This document shows, one piece after another, positions 26,237 through 34,808 of a stretch of DNA of 64,000 nt. The position numbers were made by a program, and so were the translations under genes. How positions within the stretch are numbered: position 1 is the first letter of the stretch; the number at the start of each line of letters is the position of its first letter. Source of the stretch: Streptomyces albireticuli (GTDB lineage Bacteria; Actinomycetota; Actinomycetes; Streptomycetales; Streptomycetaceae); assembly GCF_021228125.1 (NCBI RefSeq), contig NZ_JAJQQS010000004.1, positions 62,001-126,000 on the forward strand, given 5' to 3'. Under the pieces are notes generated by a model. The model did no database searches, was not told the origin of the DNA, and worked only from the letters and a program-made list of their open reading frames with translations.

Positions 26237-27025
26237 TCAGACGGCGGCGGCGACGGGGCGGGCCGGTGGACCACGGGTGGCGAGGACGTGGGCGTAGAGC
26301 AGCTGCCGCAGCCGCTGCGCCGCGCGCGTGCGGTCGGCGCGGATGCGCGGCGGGCCCTGGCGCGTGGGGACGTCCCGGAAGAGGACGAGCAGGGGCGCGA
26401 AGAGCCGGGTGCGCAGGGTACGGCCGAGCCGGAAGGCGGCCTGTTCGCCACCGGCGAGCCAGATGCCGCAGATCAGGGCGACGACGACGTGGGCGGACCA
26501 CATGGCGAGGGCGCCGTGGCCGGCGTGCATGGACATGTCGTGACCGGACATACCGGCCATGCCCATGGAGTGATCCATGGGCATGCCGGCCATATCCGGT
26601 GACATGGGCATGGCGGACATGGAATGCCCGCCACCCCCCATGTTCCCCATCCCACCCATGTCCCCCATCCCACCCATGCCGCTCATGCCGCTCATGCCGC
26701 CGGGGAGGGGGAAGTCACCGTCCAGGCCCAGGCGTGCCGCGCGCGCCGCGTTGGCGGCGACGTTCTGCGCGAGGGCGAAGAAGTGGTGCAGGGCGGTCTG
26801 GGCGCCGACCGTGGCGAGCGTGATGAGCAGCGGACCGCGTTCGCGCCCGGCGAGGAACCACGCCGCGCTGCCCGTGCCGGACAGCGCCACGACGACGGCC
26901 CACCAGGGGACGGTCGTCCCCGACATGACCGCGTGGCCCAGGGCAGCGAGCAGCACACAGACCACTGCGAACATCGCGGCTCGCAGCGTCCGGGGTCCCT
27001 GGTACGGCGACTGCCCTGCGCTCAT
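26237..27025 (-). CDS. Met/His-rich integral membrane protein (putative metal-responsive)
   Basis: 262 residues with about four membrane helices (AAMFAVVCVLLAALGHAVM, WWAVVVALSGTGSAAWFLAG, LLITLATVGAQTALHHFFAL, ALAMWSAHVVVALICGIWLA). The loop between helices three and four is extremely rich in Met, Gly and His: MSGMSGMGGMGDMGGMGNM, then MAGMPMDHSMGMAGMSGHDM and MHAGHGALAMW. This composition is typical of copper-binding loops. A basic Arg-rich cytoplasmic tail follows. It may correspond to a DUF5134-like family, but I am not sure. It lies just beyond the ECF sigma/zinc-finger pair and so closes the copper-rich segment. Confidence 0.75.
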   Translation of the reverse strand: MSAGQSPYQGPRTLRAAMFAVVCVLLAALGHAVMSGTTVPWWAVVVALSGTGSAAWFLAGRERGPLLITLATVGAQTALHHFFALAQNVAANAARAARLGLDGDFPLPGGMSGMSGMGGMGDMGGMGNMGGGGHSMSAMPMSPDMAGMPMDHSMGMAGMSGHDMSMHAGHGALAMWSAHVVVALICGIWLAGGEQAAFRLGRTLRTRLFAPLLVLFRDVPTRQGPPRIRADRTRAAQRLRQLLYAHVLATRGPPARPVAAAV

Positions 27026-27202
27026 GACGGGGACATCGTTGCACCCGCCTCGCGCGGAGCGACGGCGGGGGGCGTACTGACGCCCGAACGTCCGCCCGCT
27101 CGGGCGCACGGAACCGCCCCGTACCGTCCGCCCGGCGGTACGAGGCGGTGGGCCACCGGCTCGGGGGAAGGACCGGCGGCCCGGGTCCCGTCGCTCCAGT
27201 GG

Positions 27203-27222
27203 GACTCGCGTAGCCGAGTCAA
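27203..27222 (-). promoter_or_regulatory. Inverted repeat overlapping a -35-like TTGACT
   Basis: Arms GACTCG/CGAGTC separated by 6 nt (27203-27220). On the minus strand the palindrome is part of TTGACT (27222-27217). No good -10 box was found at the correct distance. It lies about 180 nt upstream of the Met-rich membrane gene, within the 27026-27391 gap, which otherwise shows no gene. Confidence 0.35.
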
Positions 27223-27391
27223 CCGCGTGGCGGCCCGGCGCGGGAACGTGTGCGCGGGGGTCCGCGCGGGTGCGTTCCGCACACCCCGTGTGAACGCGCG
27301 TCCTCCGCTCAGGGGCCTGGGCTCCGGGGGCGCGGTCCGTGCTTCCGCTTCCGGGGCGGGCGGGAGCGGGGGCAGGAGGCCGGGCGAGGGG

Positions 27392-27898
27392 TTATTGCGG
27401 CGTCTCCTCCGTGGGTGCCGGGGAGGAGGTCTTCTTGGCGGGGGCCTTCGCGGCGGGCGGCGTCTGCGCGTCCTTCACGGGTGCCGTCTCGGCGTCCTTC
27501 ACGGGTGCCTTCCTGGCGTCCTTCGCAGCCGCCTTCCTCGTGGTCGTCTTCTTCGCGGGCGTCCTCCCCGCGGGCGTCTTCTTCGCCGGGGTCTTCGCCC
27601 CGGCGGCCTTCTTCGCGGACGCCGCACTCGTCCCGGACGTCCTCTTCCCGGTCCCCTTCCCCCCGGTCCCGCCGGACGACTTCCTGCCGGGCAGCCAGGC
27701 GGCGCTCGTCCTGTCGCCGAAGCGGGTGCCTATCGCGCCCTTGATCACGGAGAGCGCGGCGGGGACGGCGGCGATGGCGGCGGCCTTGAGCGCGGACACG
27801 TCGGTCAGGTCGAAGCCGTCGGCGAGGAGGAGGCCGAGGAAGGTGGTGAGGTAGGCGGCGAGGGTGCGTTCGAGTACATCGACGAGAACTTTGGGCAT
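27392..27898 (-). CDS. Holin-like membrane protein with lysine-rich histone-H1-like tail
   Basis: 168 residues. Residues 1-65 (VLERTLAAYLTTFLGLLLAD, then AAAIAAVPAALSVIKGAIG) form one or two hydrophobic helices resembling the r1t-type holin family. The rest is a Lys/Ala/Pro/Thr tail with AKKAAGAKTPAKK, RTPAKKTTTRKAA and VKDAETAPVKDAQ repeats, like the C-terminal tails of eukaryotic H1 and bacterial HU/H1-like proteins. ATG 27898 follows GGAAGA. No other phage genes are nearby. It could be a domesticated holin or a membrane-to-nucleoid tether; neither is proven. It is divergent from the GAF regulator. Confidence 0.7.
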   Translation of the reverse strand: MPKVLVDVLERTLAAYLTTFLGLLLADGFDLTDVSALKAAAIAAVPAALSVIKGAIGTRFGDRTSAAWLPGRKSSGGTGGKGTGKRTSGTSAASAKKAAGAKTPAKKTPAGRTPAKKTTTRKAAAKDARKAPVKDAETAPVKDAQTPPAAKAPAKKTSSPAPTEETPQ

Positions 27899-28057
27899 GT
27901 TTTTCTTCCGGTCTTCCGTTCGTGTCCGATGGGTAAAGGAAGAGTCGTGGCGGGGAGGGTGCGCCCGCAAGCCCCGGCGCCCGTACCGCAAGTACGGCCG
28001 CGCGTGCCGCCCTTGGGCGGGTGACCGGTGGCACACGAGGGTGGGGAGGGAGGCACG

Positions 28058-29356
28058 GTGGTCAACCCGTGGCTGGCGATGGCGTGCGGGGAGGGTCCCG
28101 CCGAGCGGTGCCGTACGGTCCGGGGGGCGCACACGGCGTTCGTGACGGGAGGGGACGGCGGCGGGGCCGGCGGGGTGGTGGACCCGCGGGTGCGCGCGGT
28201 CGTGGCCGACTCGTGGCGGCGTTCGGCGGCGGCGCTGCCGGGGCCGGAGTTCGTCGCGCCGCTGGAGCTGGCGGACGCGGAGCTGGAGAGCCACCGCCGG
28301 GACCACCCGCTGGCGGCGGTGCTGCCGCTCTTCCGCGAGTTGCTCGGTTCCGTCGCCGAGGACGGGGCGCACCTGCTGGCGGTCTGCGACGCGGCGGGGC
28401 GGCTGCTGTGGGTGGAGGGGCCCGCGGGGATGCGCAGGGGCGCGGAGCGGATGAATTTCGTCGCGGGGGCCCGCTGGGACGAGCGGCACGCGGGCACGAA
28501 CGCGCCGGGCACGGCGCTGGCGCTGGGCCACCCCGTGCAGATCTTCGCCACGGAGCACTACAACCGGCTGGTCCAGTCGTGGTCGTGCGCGGCGGCCCCG
28601 GTGCGCGACCCCCGGACGGGCCGGCTGCTGGGCGCGGTGGACCTCACCGGCGGCGACCACCTGGCGGGGCCGCACAGCCTGGCTCTGGTCAGGGCGACGG
28701 CGCGGGCCGCGGAGGCGGAGCTGGCGGCTGCCCGGGGGCCGGCGCGCGACGGGCTGGCGGCGCTGGGGCGCGACGAGGCGCTGCTGACCCTGGACGGGCG
28801 CCGCCTGCGGCTGGGGCGCCGCCACAGCGAGATCCTGGTCCTGCTGGCGGACCACCCGGAGGGCCTGACGGGCGACCAGCTGATGGCGGGGCTGTACGGG
28901 GACCGGCCGGTGGGGCCGGTGACGCTGCGGGCGGAGCTGTCACGGCTGAGGCGGCTGGTGGGCCCGCTGCTGGGCTCGCGCCCGTACCGGCTGTGCGCGC
29001 CGGTGGAGACGGACTTCGCCGCGGTGGGGCGCGAGCTGACGGAGGACAGCCCGCGCGGGGCGGTGCGGTCGTACGGCGGCCCGCTGCTGCCGTCGTCGGA
29101 GGCGCCGGGTGTGTGCCGGATGCGGCGCCGGCTGGAGGGCCTGCTGCGGCGGGCGGTGCTGGGCTCCGGCGACGCGGGGGCGCTCCAGCTGTGGGCCGAC
29201 ACCCCGTGGGGCGGGGAGGACCTGGAGGTGTGGGAGCGGCTGCTGGCGGCACTGCCGATGAGCGCGCCGCAGCGGGGAGCGGTGGCGGGGGAGGCGGTGC
29301 GGCTGCGGGAGGCGTACGGGGCGGGGGTACGAACGGGGCCCGCACCCTACGCGTAG
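28058..29356 (+). CDS. GAF-domain transcriptional regulator next to aldehyde dehydrogenase
   Basis: 432 residues. The N-terminal half has the AcoR-type sensor pattern [34 protein letters not shown], and [20 protein letters not shown] with a GAF domain. The C-terminal part ([38 protein letters not shown]) is a winged-helix-like output, without the sigma54 AAA+ domain of classical AcoR. GTG 28058 has GGGAGGGAGG 4 nt upstream. It precedes the ExaC-type aldehyde dehydrogenase by 164 nt and very likely controls it in response to aldehydes or alcohols. Confidence 0.85.
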   Translation: MVNPWLAMACGEGPAERCRTVRGAHTAFVTGGDGGGAGGVVDPRVRAVVADSWRRSAAALPGPEFVAPLELADAELESHRRDHPLAAVLPLFRELLGSVAEDGAHLLAVCDAAGRLLWVEGPAGMRRGAERMNFVAGARWDERHAGTNAPGTALALGHPVQIFATEHYNRLVQSWSCAAAPVRDPRTGRLLGAVDLTGGDHLAGPHSLALVRATARAAEAELAAARGPARDGLAALGRDEALLTLDGRRLRLGRRHSEILVLLADHPEGLTGDQLMAGLYGDRPVGPVTLRAELSRLRRLVGPLLGSRPYRLCAPVETDFAAVGRELTEDSPRGAVRSYGGPLLPSSEAPGVCRMRRRLEGLLRRAVLGSGDAGALQLWADTPWGGEDLEVWERLLAALPMSAPQRGAVAGEAVRLREAYGAGVRTGPAPYA

Positions 29357-29520
29357 GGGCATCCGCGCCGGATCCACCGGGAACACCCACGCCGGCCGGG
29401 AATACCCATGTCGGGCACGCGGGCAACGTCCGCGCAACCTCGCCGGGGCTAGCTTCCTCCCGGTCGCCGCCCGCGCGGGAGCGGGCGGCAGGGAAAGGGA
29501 AGAAGAAGGGTGGTCCTCTC

Positions 29521-31044
29521 ATGACCCGCTATGCCGACCCCGGCTCCTCCGACGCGGTCGTCTCGTACCGGGCGCGGTACGACCACTGGATCGGCGGCGC
29601 GTACGTACCGCCGGTCAAGGGCCGGTACTTCGAGAACCCGACACCGGTGAACGGGCAGCCGTTCACGGAGGTCGCGCGGGGCACGGCGGAGGACGTCGAG
29701 CGCGCGCTGGACGCGGCGCACGCGGCGGCGCCGGCTTGGGGCCGCACCTCGCCGGCGGACCGGGCGGCGGTGCTGAACCGGATCGCCGACCGCATGGAGG
29801 AGAACCTGACGGCGCTGGCCGTGGCGGAGTCCTGGGAGAACGGCAAGCCGGTCCGCGAGACGCTGGCCGCCGACATCCCGCTGGCCGTCGACCACTTCCG
29901 CTACTTCGCGGGCGCGCTCCGGGCCCAGGAGGGCAGCCTCTCCGAGCTGGACGAGGACACGGTGGCGTACCACTTCCACGAGCCGCTGGGCGTAGTGGCC
30001 CAGATCATCCCGTGGAACTTCCCCCTCCTGATGGCCTCGTGGAAGCTGGCCCCGGCCCTGGCGGCGGGGAACGCGGTGGTGCTCAAGCCCGCCGAGCAGA
30101 CCCCGGCGTCGATCCACGTGTGGATGGAGCTGGTGGCGGACCTGCTGCCGCCGGGCGTGGTGAACATCGTCAACGGCTTCGGCGTGGAGGCCGGCAAGCC
30201 GCTGGCCTCCAGCCCGCGCGTGGCCAAGATCGCCTTCACGGGCGAGACCACGACGGGCCGCCTGATCATGCAGTACGCGTCCGAGAACCTGAAGCCGGTG
30301 ACGCTGGAGCTGGGCGGCAAGAGCCCGAACATCTTCTTCGACGACGTCTCGGCGGCCGACGACGACTTCCTCGACAAGGCCCTCGAAGGCTTCACGATGT
30401 TCGCCCTCAACCAGGGCGAGGTCTGCACCTGTCCGTCCCGCGCGCTGATCCAGCGCGGCCACTACACCCCGTTCCTGGAGGCGGCCACGGCCCGCACGGA
30501 GGCGATCGTCCCGGGCCACCCCCTGGACACCGCCACGATGATCGGCGCCCAGTCCTCCAACGACCAGCTGGAGAAGATCCTCTCCTACCTGGATCTGGGC
30601 CGGCAGGAGGGCGCCCGCGTCCTCACCGGCGGCGCCCGGGCCGACCTCGGCGGCGACCTCAAGGGCGGCTACTACGTCGAGCCCACGATCCTCGAGGGCG
30701 ACAACCGCATGCGCGTCTTCCAGGAGGAGATCTTCGGCCCCGTCGTCGCCGTCACCTCCTTCAAGGACTTCGACGACGCGATGACCCTGGCCAACGACAC
30801 CCTCTACGGCCTGGGCGCCGGCGTCTGGACCCGCAACGGCACCACGGCCTACCGAGCCGGCCGAACCATCCAGGCGGGCCGCGTCTGGACCAACTGCTAC
30901 CACGCCTACCCGGCCCACGCGGCCTTCGGCGGCTACAAGCAGTCGGGAATAGGCCGCGAGGGCCACCAAATGATGCTGAGCCACTACCAGCAGACGAAGA
31001 ACCTGCTGGTCTCGTACTCCCCGAAGAAGCTGGGCTTCTTCTAG
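29521..31044 (+). CDS. exaC: NAD+-dependent aldehyde dehydrogenase (ExaC/acetaldehyde type)
   Basis: 507 residues, normal for the family. [20 protein letters not shown] is the NAD-binding entry, ELGGKS holds the general base Glu263, and [11 protein letters not shown] places the nucleophile at Cys302. PWNFP and [10 protein letters not shown] are also present, as is the C-terminal [14 protein letters not shown]. It oxidises short aliphatic aldehydes to acids. The upstream GAF-domain regulator gene is the usual partner. DUF779 genes often lie directly after this enzyme; here the DUF779 gene is 4.7 kb away, beyond a terpene cluster. Confidence 0.94.
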   Translation: MTRYADPGSSDAVVSYRARYDHWIGGAYVPPVKGRYFENPTPVNGQPFTEVARGTAEDVERALDAAHAAAPAWGRTSPADRAAVLNRIADRMEENLTALAVAESWENGKPVRETLAADIPLAVDHFRYFAGALRAQEGSLSELDEDTVAYHFHEPLGVVAQIIPWNFPLLMASWKLAPALAAGNAVVLKPAEQTPASIHVWMELVADLLPPGVVNIVNGFGVEAGKPLASSPRVAKIAFTGETTTGRLIMQYASENLKPVTLELGGKSPNIFFDDVSAADDDFLDKALEGFTMFALNQGEVCTCPSRALIQRGHYTPFLEAATARTEAIVPGHPLDTATMIGAQSSNDQLEKILSYLDLGRQEGARVLTGGARADLGGDLKGGYYVEPTILEGDNRMRVFQEEIFGPVVAVTSFKDFDDAMTLANDTLYGLGAGVWTRNGTTAYRAGRTIQAGRVWTNCYHAYPAHAAFGGYKQSGIGREGHQMMLSHYQQTKNLLVSYSPKKLGFF

Positions 31045-31059
31045 CGGCGCCGCTCCGGC

Positions 31060-31077
31060 ACCGGTCGGCCGACCGGT
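31060..31077. repeat. 18-bp perfect palindrome after the aldehyde dehydrogenase
   Basis: ACCGGTCGGCCGACCGGT is its own reverse complement and begins 16 nt after the stop codon. It may act as a terminator or be a boundary scar; there is no T-run. Confidence 0.55.
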
Positions 31078-31155
31078 TGGCCGACCGAGGAACGGATCGC
31101 CCAGGCGGCGCGGGGTGGTAACTCACCGACTTCGCGCCGCCGTCCTCCCCTTCAC

Positions 31156-31272
31156 GTCAACAGCGCCCAGTACCCGGCCGTGCCGGGTGGGAGTACGCAG
31201 CAGGGCACCGGGCTGAGCCAGTGGCCCTGCGGGAACCGGCCGGACCAGTACTGGAACCACTACAACGAATGA
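31156..31272 (+). pseudogene. Relic of a ricin-type beta-trefoil lectin repeat
   Basis: The frame reads VNSAQYPAVPGGSTQQGTG and then LSQWPCGNRPDQYW, followed by a stop. This matches one subdomain of RICIN lectins (typically VNSGKCLAVPGGSTADGA, then QWxCxGxxDQQW), including the QxW motif. No start codon with a ribosome binding site and no other trefoil repeats are present; upstream codons in frame are not lectin-like. It is probably a leftover C-terminal fragment of a secreted lectin or glycosidase gene. Confidence 0.6.
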
Positions 31273-31288
31273 ACTCCGGCGCCGCCGG

Positions 31289-32956
31289 TCACCGTACCGC
31301 CGCCTCGCGGGGTTCCGCGGTCATCGGCAGGTGGTCGGGGTGGACGTCTATCGTCGCCGTCCTGCGGACGCGGGTGCCGGGGATCGGGCACAGGCGCCAG
31401 CGCCCGCAGACCACGGCCGCCGCCACCAGGGCCTCCGTGAAGGCGTAGGTGTTGCCCATGCACTGGTGGGCGCCCGCGCCGAAGGGGATGAAGGCGCCCT
31501 TCGGCAGGGCGGCCGCCCTGGCCGGGAGCCAGCGGTCCGGATCGAAGGCGTCCGGGTCGGGGAACCAGCGGGGGTCGTGGTGGAGGGCGTACGGGCTGTA
31601 GAGCACCTCCCCGCCCGCGGGTATCACGACGTCCCCCAGGCGGATCGGCGCGAGCGTACGCCGGGTGAACATCCACACCGCGTACAGGCGCAGCACCTCC
31701 ATGACGACCCTGCCGGTGAACTCCAGGGCCGGCAGGTCCTCGTGGCGCGGCGGGCGGCCGCCCAGGACGGTGTCCAGCTCCTCGTGCACCCGGGCCTCCG
31801 TCTCCGGGTCCCGCCCCAGCTCGTGGAAGAGCCACGCCAGCGTCGCGCCGGTCGTCTCGATGCCCGCTATCGCGAAATTGATCACCTGGTCGTGGACCTG
31901 TCGGTCCGTCAGCCTCGCGCCGTTCTCGTCTCGCAGGGTCAGCAGCATCGACAGCAGGTCCCCGTGGTCCTTCCCCTCCTCCCGGTACGCCGCGATCGCC
32001 CCGTCCACCGCCGCGCCCATGTCGTCGATCGCCCGCGTGAAGCGGCGGTTGCCCGGGGTGGGCAGCCGCGTCCACCACTCCGGCAGGATCGTCCGGACCA
32101 TCGCGCCCCGCAGCAGGACCGGGACGCTGCGCTGCACCGCCGCGGCCGCCTCGCGCGTGAACCCCACCGTGAAGAGGGTGTTGGTCAGCATCGCGAACGA
32201 GAGGTCGTTCATCACGTCCGTCACCGGCAGCACCTGGCCCGGCCTCCACCGCGCCACCGTCTCCTCCACGGCCTCCCGCACCAAGGGGGTGTAGTCCGCC
32301 AGCTTCCCCCGCTGGAAGGCGGGCTGGAGCGTACGGCGCTGCTGGACGTGCGCCGCGCCCGACACCGTCCCCACACCGCCGCCGAAGAACAGCGCCGCCT
32401 TCTCGAAGAGCCGGCCCCGCTCGAAGTGCCGGGCGTCGTCGACGAGGACGCGCCGCACCAGTTCCGGGTGGGTGATCGCGTGCACGGGCAGGGGCCCCAG
32501 CCGGATTCGTACGACGTCGCCGTGCGCGGCCAGCGACGTGACGAAGTCGAGCGGGTTCCGCATCATCGACAGCGCGTGGCCCGCCACCGGCCACGCGCCC
32601 GGCACCGAAGGCGCGGCCGACGGCACCGGAACTGTCCCCGGGGACGGGACGGGAGGCGGCCCCGGGGACGGGACAGGAGGCGGCCCCGGAGGCGGCGCAC
32701 CGGCCGGGCCCCCCGACCTGCCGCTCTCCGGCCCGGTCCCGCGGTCGGACTCCCGGCCGGTACGGAGCCCCGCTTCGCGCCCCGCCTCACGGCCCTCGCC
32801 GCCTTCGCTCCCCCGCCGGGCCTCGCTCCCCCGCCCGGACTCGCAACCGGCCCCCCGGCCCGTGTCCGTGTCCGTGTCCGTCTCCGCCCCCGGCCCCGAT
32901 CCCGTCCCCGTCCCCCTCACATCGCCCTCGCCGTTCCTTTCCCGGCACTTCCTCAT
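31289..32956 (-). CDS. Cytochrome P450 of the terpene cluster, with long low-complexity N-terminus
   Basis: 555 residues. The P450 domain begins near residue 105 (VPGAWPVAGHALSMMRNPLD) and ends with heme loop FGAGAHQCMG at Cys499. The I-helix is canonical (AIAGIETTGAT), and ExxR (EVLRLYA) and PERF-like DPDAFDPDRWLP are present. The sequence style resembles P450s that oxidise sesquiterpenes such as pentalenene or epi-isozizaene. The first 105 residues are repetitive (TDTDTDTG, GSEARRGSEGG, PPPVPSPGPPPVPSPG) and unlike any P450 anchor. ATG 32956 has GAGGGGGG 4 nt upstream. It follows the terpene synthase after 25 nt, so the pair is an operon. Confidence 0.9.
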   Translation of the reverse strand: MRKCRERNGEGDVRGTGTGSGPGAETDTDTDTGRGAGCESGRGSEARRGSEGGEGREAGREAGLRTGRESDRGTGPESGRSGGPAGAPPPGPPPVPSPGPPPVPSPGTVPVPSAAPSVPGAWPVAGHALSMMRNPLDFVTSLAAHGDVVRIRLGPLPVHAITHPELVRRVLVDDARHFERGRLFEKAALFFGGGVGTVSGAAHVQQRRTLQPAFQRGKLADYTPLVREAVEETVARWRPGQVLPVTDVMNDLSFAMLTNTLFTVGFTREAAAAVQRSVPVLLRGAMVRTILPEWWTRLPTPGNRRFTRAIDDMGAAVDGAIAAYREEGKDHGDLLSMLLTLRDENGARLTDRQVHDQVINFAIAGIETTGATLAWLFHELGRDPETEARVHEELDTVLGGRPPRHEDLPALEFTGRVVMEVLRLYAVWMFTRRTLAPIRLGDVVIPAGGEVLYSPYALHHDPRWFPDPDAFDPDRWLPARAAALPKGAFIPFGAGAHQCMGNTYAFTEALVAAAVVCGRWRLCPIPGTRVRRTATIDVHPDHLPMTAEPREAAVR

Positions 32957-32981
32957 CGAGCCCCCCCTCGTTTCCCCCACG

Positions 32982-34043
32982 TCACATGACGCCCTGCTCC
33001 ACCTGCGCGAATGACCGCACCCGCTCCTCCCCCTCCTGGCTCCGCCGACACGCCAGCCGCACCCGCACCGCGCTGCCGTCCTCCGTCACCTGCACCGGCG
33101 CATAGCGCGGCGACAGCTCGTGCGCGCGCGTGATGCCCACGAGCAGATGCTGGAACGCCTCGAACCACCAGGCCAGGGACGGGACGCGCGCGCAGACGCG
33201 GTGGCTCAGGGCGCAGACGTCCCCCAGGGTCCCGGCGTGCCTGCGGGCGACCTCCCGGCACGCCTCGATCTCGCTGACGCCCTGCTCGCGGGCGAGCAGG
33301 GGGACGAGGTTCGGCAGGCCGTCGTTCGCGTCCTTCTCCATCCCGTAGAGGTCGTTGAAGTGGACGTACAGCGTCTCGGCCAGGCGGTACGCGGTCCGGA
33401 CCTCCCTGCCGTGCTCCGCCGGGGACAGCTCCCTGCCGTACGCGTACTGGAGGAGGTCGAGCCAGACCTGCTGGCCGGCGGTGCGGAGCCGCACGGCGAG
33501 GTACGCGTCGCTGCCGGGGTACCGGCCCCGCGACCTCACCATCGCGGCCTCGTCGTTCGTGGAGCGGTACCAGGCGGTGAGGTTGGCCCCGAACCTCCGG
33601 AGCCAGCGCTCGCCCATCCCCGCCCGCCGGAACTCCCGGCCCAGCTCCCACCAGGCGTGGACGTACCGGTCCGCGCCCGGTCCGTCGGGCGGGTCCGGCG
33701 TGCCCCGGACCGCCCTCCCGATCCGCTCCGCCTCCCCCTCGGCCGTGCCGCGTCCTTCTATCCGGTCGTCGTGGAGGGCCCACAGCGCCAGGAGCCTGGC
33801 GATGGTGGTCTGACGGTCCGGCTGGGCGAGGGGGTAGCTGTGCCGGGCGAAGAGGTCGGACCTCAGGATCGTGCCGTACTTCAGGTGTTCCTCGGCCGAG
33901 GTGACCAGCGCGAGCCGGTCGAGCCAGCGGTGCACCTCCAGCTCGGGGTCGGGTACGGGATGCGGGTCGGGCGGACGGTTCCAGGACTCGGGGTAGGACA
34001 GGACTATGTCGTGCAGGTCGGCAATGGTCATTGGGGGGTTCAT
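32982..34043 (-). CDS. Class I terpene synthase (terpene cyclase)
   Basis: 353 residues, normal for bacterial sesqui/diterpene cyclases. The Asp-rich motif is HDDRIE (Asp92, Asp93, Glu96). The Mg-binding NSE triad appears as NDLYGMEKD (Asn230, Gly234, Asp238) instead of ND..S...E. The effector Arg lies in VRLRTAG (185-191), and the C-terminal RY pair is SPRYAP (313-314). ATG 34043 follows GAGGAA. It ionises and cyclises a prenyl diphosphate; the product cannot be predicted, and the Ser-to-Gly and Glu-to-Asp changes are worth noting. The downstream P450 probably oxidises the hydrocarbon. Confidence 0.9.
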   Translation of the reverse strand: MNPPMTIADLHDIVLSYPESWNRPPDPHPVPDPELEVHRWLDRLALVTSAEEHLKYGTILRSDLFARHSYPLAQPDRQTTIARLLALWALHDDRIEGRGTAEGEAERIGRAVRGTPDPPDGPGADRYVHAWWELGREFRRAGMGERWLRRFGANLTAWYRSTNDEAAMVRSRGRYPGSDAYLAVRLRTAGQQVWLDLLQYAYGRELSPAEHGREVRTAYRLAETLYVHFNDLYGMEKDANDGLPNLVPLLAREQGVSEIEACREVARRHAGTLGDVCALSHRVCARVPSLAWWFEAFQHLLVGITRAHELSPRYAPVQVTEDGSAVRVRLACRRSQEGEERVRSFAQVEQGVM

Positions 34044-34808
34044 GGTCTTGGTTCCTCGTTGATCGCCGGCAATGCGCAGAAACAGGGGTACGAGCGGCCG
34101 TGCGGCGTTGCCCTGTTCAAAAGCTCTCCCGTGGGGAAGCGATACGAAGCTGTCGTCCTGCGGGACCCGCCGGGGAACGCGCCCCGGCCCCGCGACCGCG
34201 CGTCGGCACGGCACCGCGCGGACGGCAGTCTTCCGCGGCCGGGGGCGTACGGCACGGCCGCGGCCGTGCCCCACCTCCCCGAGCCCTCCTCCGACACACC
34301 GCCCGTCCGCACCGCCGCTCATCCACCCGCGTCGTGATCCGGAACGACAGGGCCGAACGAACCGGACACCTCGCCCATGGCGGCTCGCCCCTCTCCCGTC
34401 CCCCGGGCCCTCCCGGACCTGCCGGTTTCCCGGCGGCGGCCGGGTCTGCCCGGAGCATCCCCACTCCACGTCGAACACACCACGGCTGCATGCGTTCGGA
34501 TGAAGCACTGGGGAGCGCACGGAGCATTCGTCGCCTTCGCATAGGCCAGTTGCCCTTTACGCGCGCTCTCGCGCCCCCTGCCTGCGGATACTACAAAGGG
34601 CTACGGGTGTGCTACGCACAGGAGCGAACGGCCGTGACGGCAGGGGCGGGAACGGGAACCGGACCCGCGCGCCTCCCTCCGCCGGGACGGGGCGCGGACC
34701 CGGCGCGTCCTATACATCCCGTGCGTCCGATTTCATGAGGTGCCGTCCGGTGCGCACGGCATGTCCGGTACATCCGGTACGCACGGCTTCTCTAGGCCGC
34801 CTCCCGTG
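34044..34808. other. 765-nt intergenic region, no convincing gene
   Basis: Separates the terpene operon from the GGDEF gene. Open frames on both strands are Arg/Pro/Gly-rich and lack ribosome binding sites and domains. It must contain the terpene operon promoter, but I could not identify a clear -35/-10 pair. A short near-repeat (CCGGTGCGCACGGC, CCGGTACGCACGGC) lies at about 34747-34790. Confidence 0.5.

Noticed and set aside
27392..27898. Prophage remnant
   Set aside because: Only one holin-like segment is seen; no integrase, tail, lysin or attachment sites nearby.
28021..29520. In-frame upstream extension of the aldehyde dehydrogenase
   Set aside because: This is another frame of the GAF regulator gene; the dehydrogenase starts at ATG 29521 as homologs do.
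34044..34808. Small protein genes in the long gap
   Set aside because: No frame has a ribosome binding site plus recognisable domain or plausible composition.
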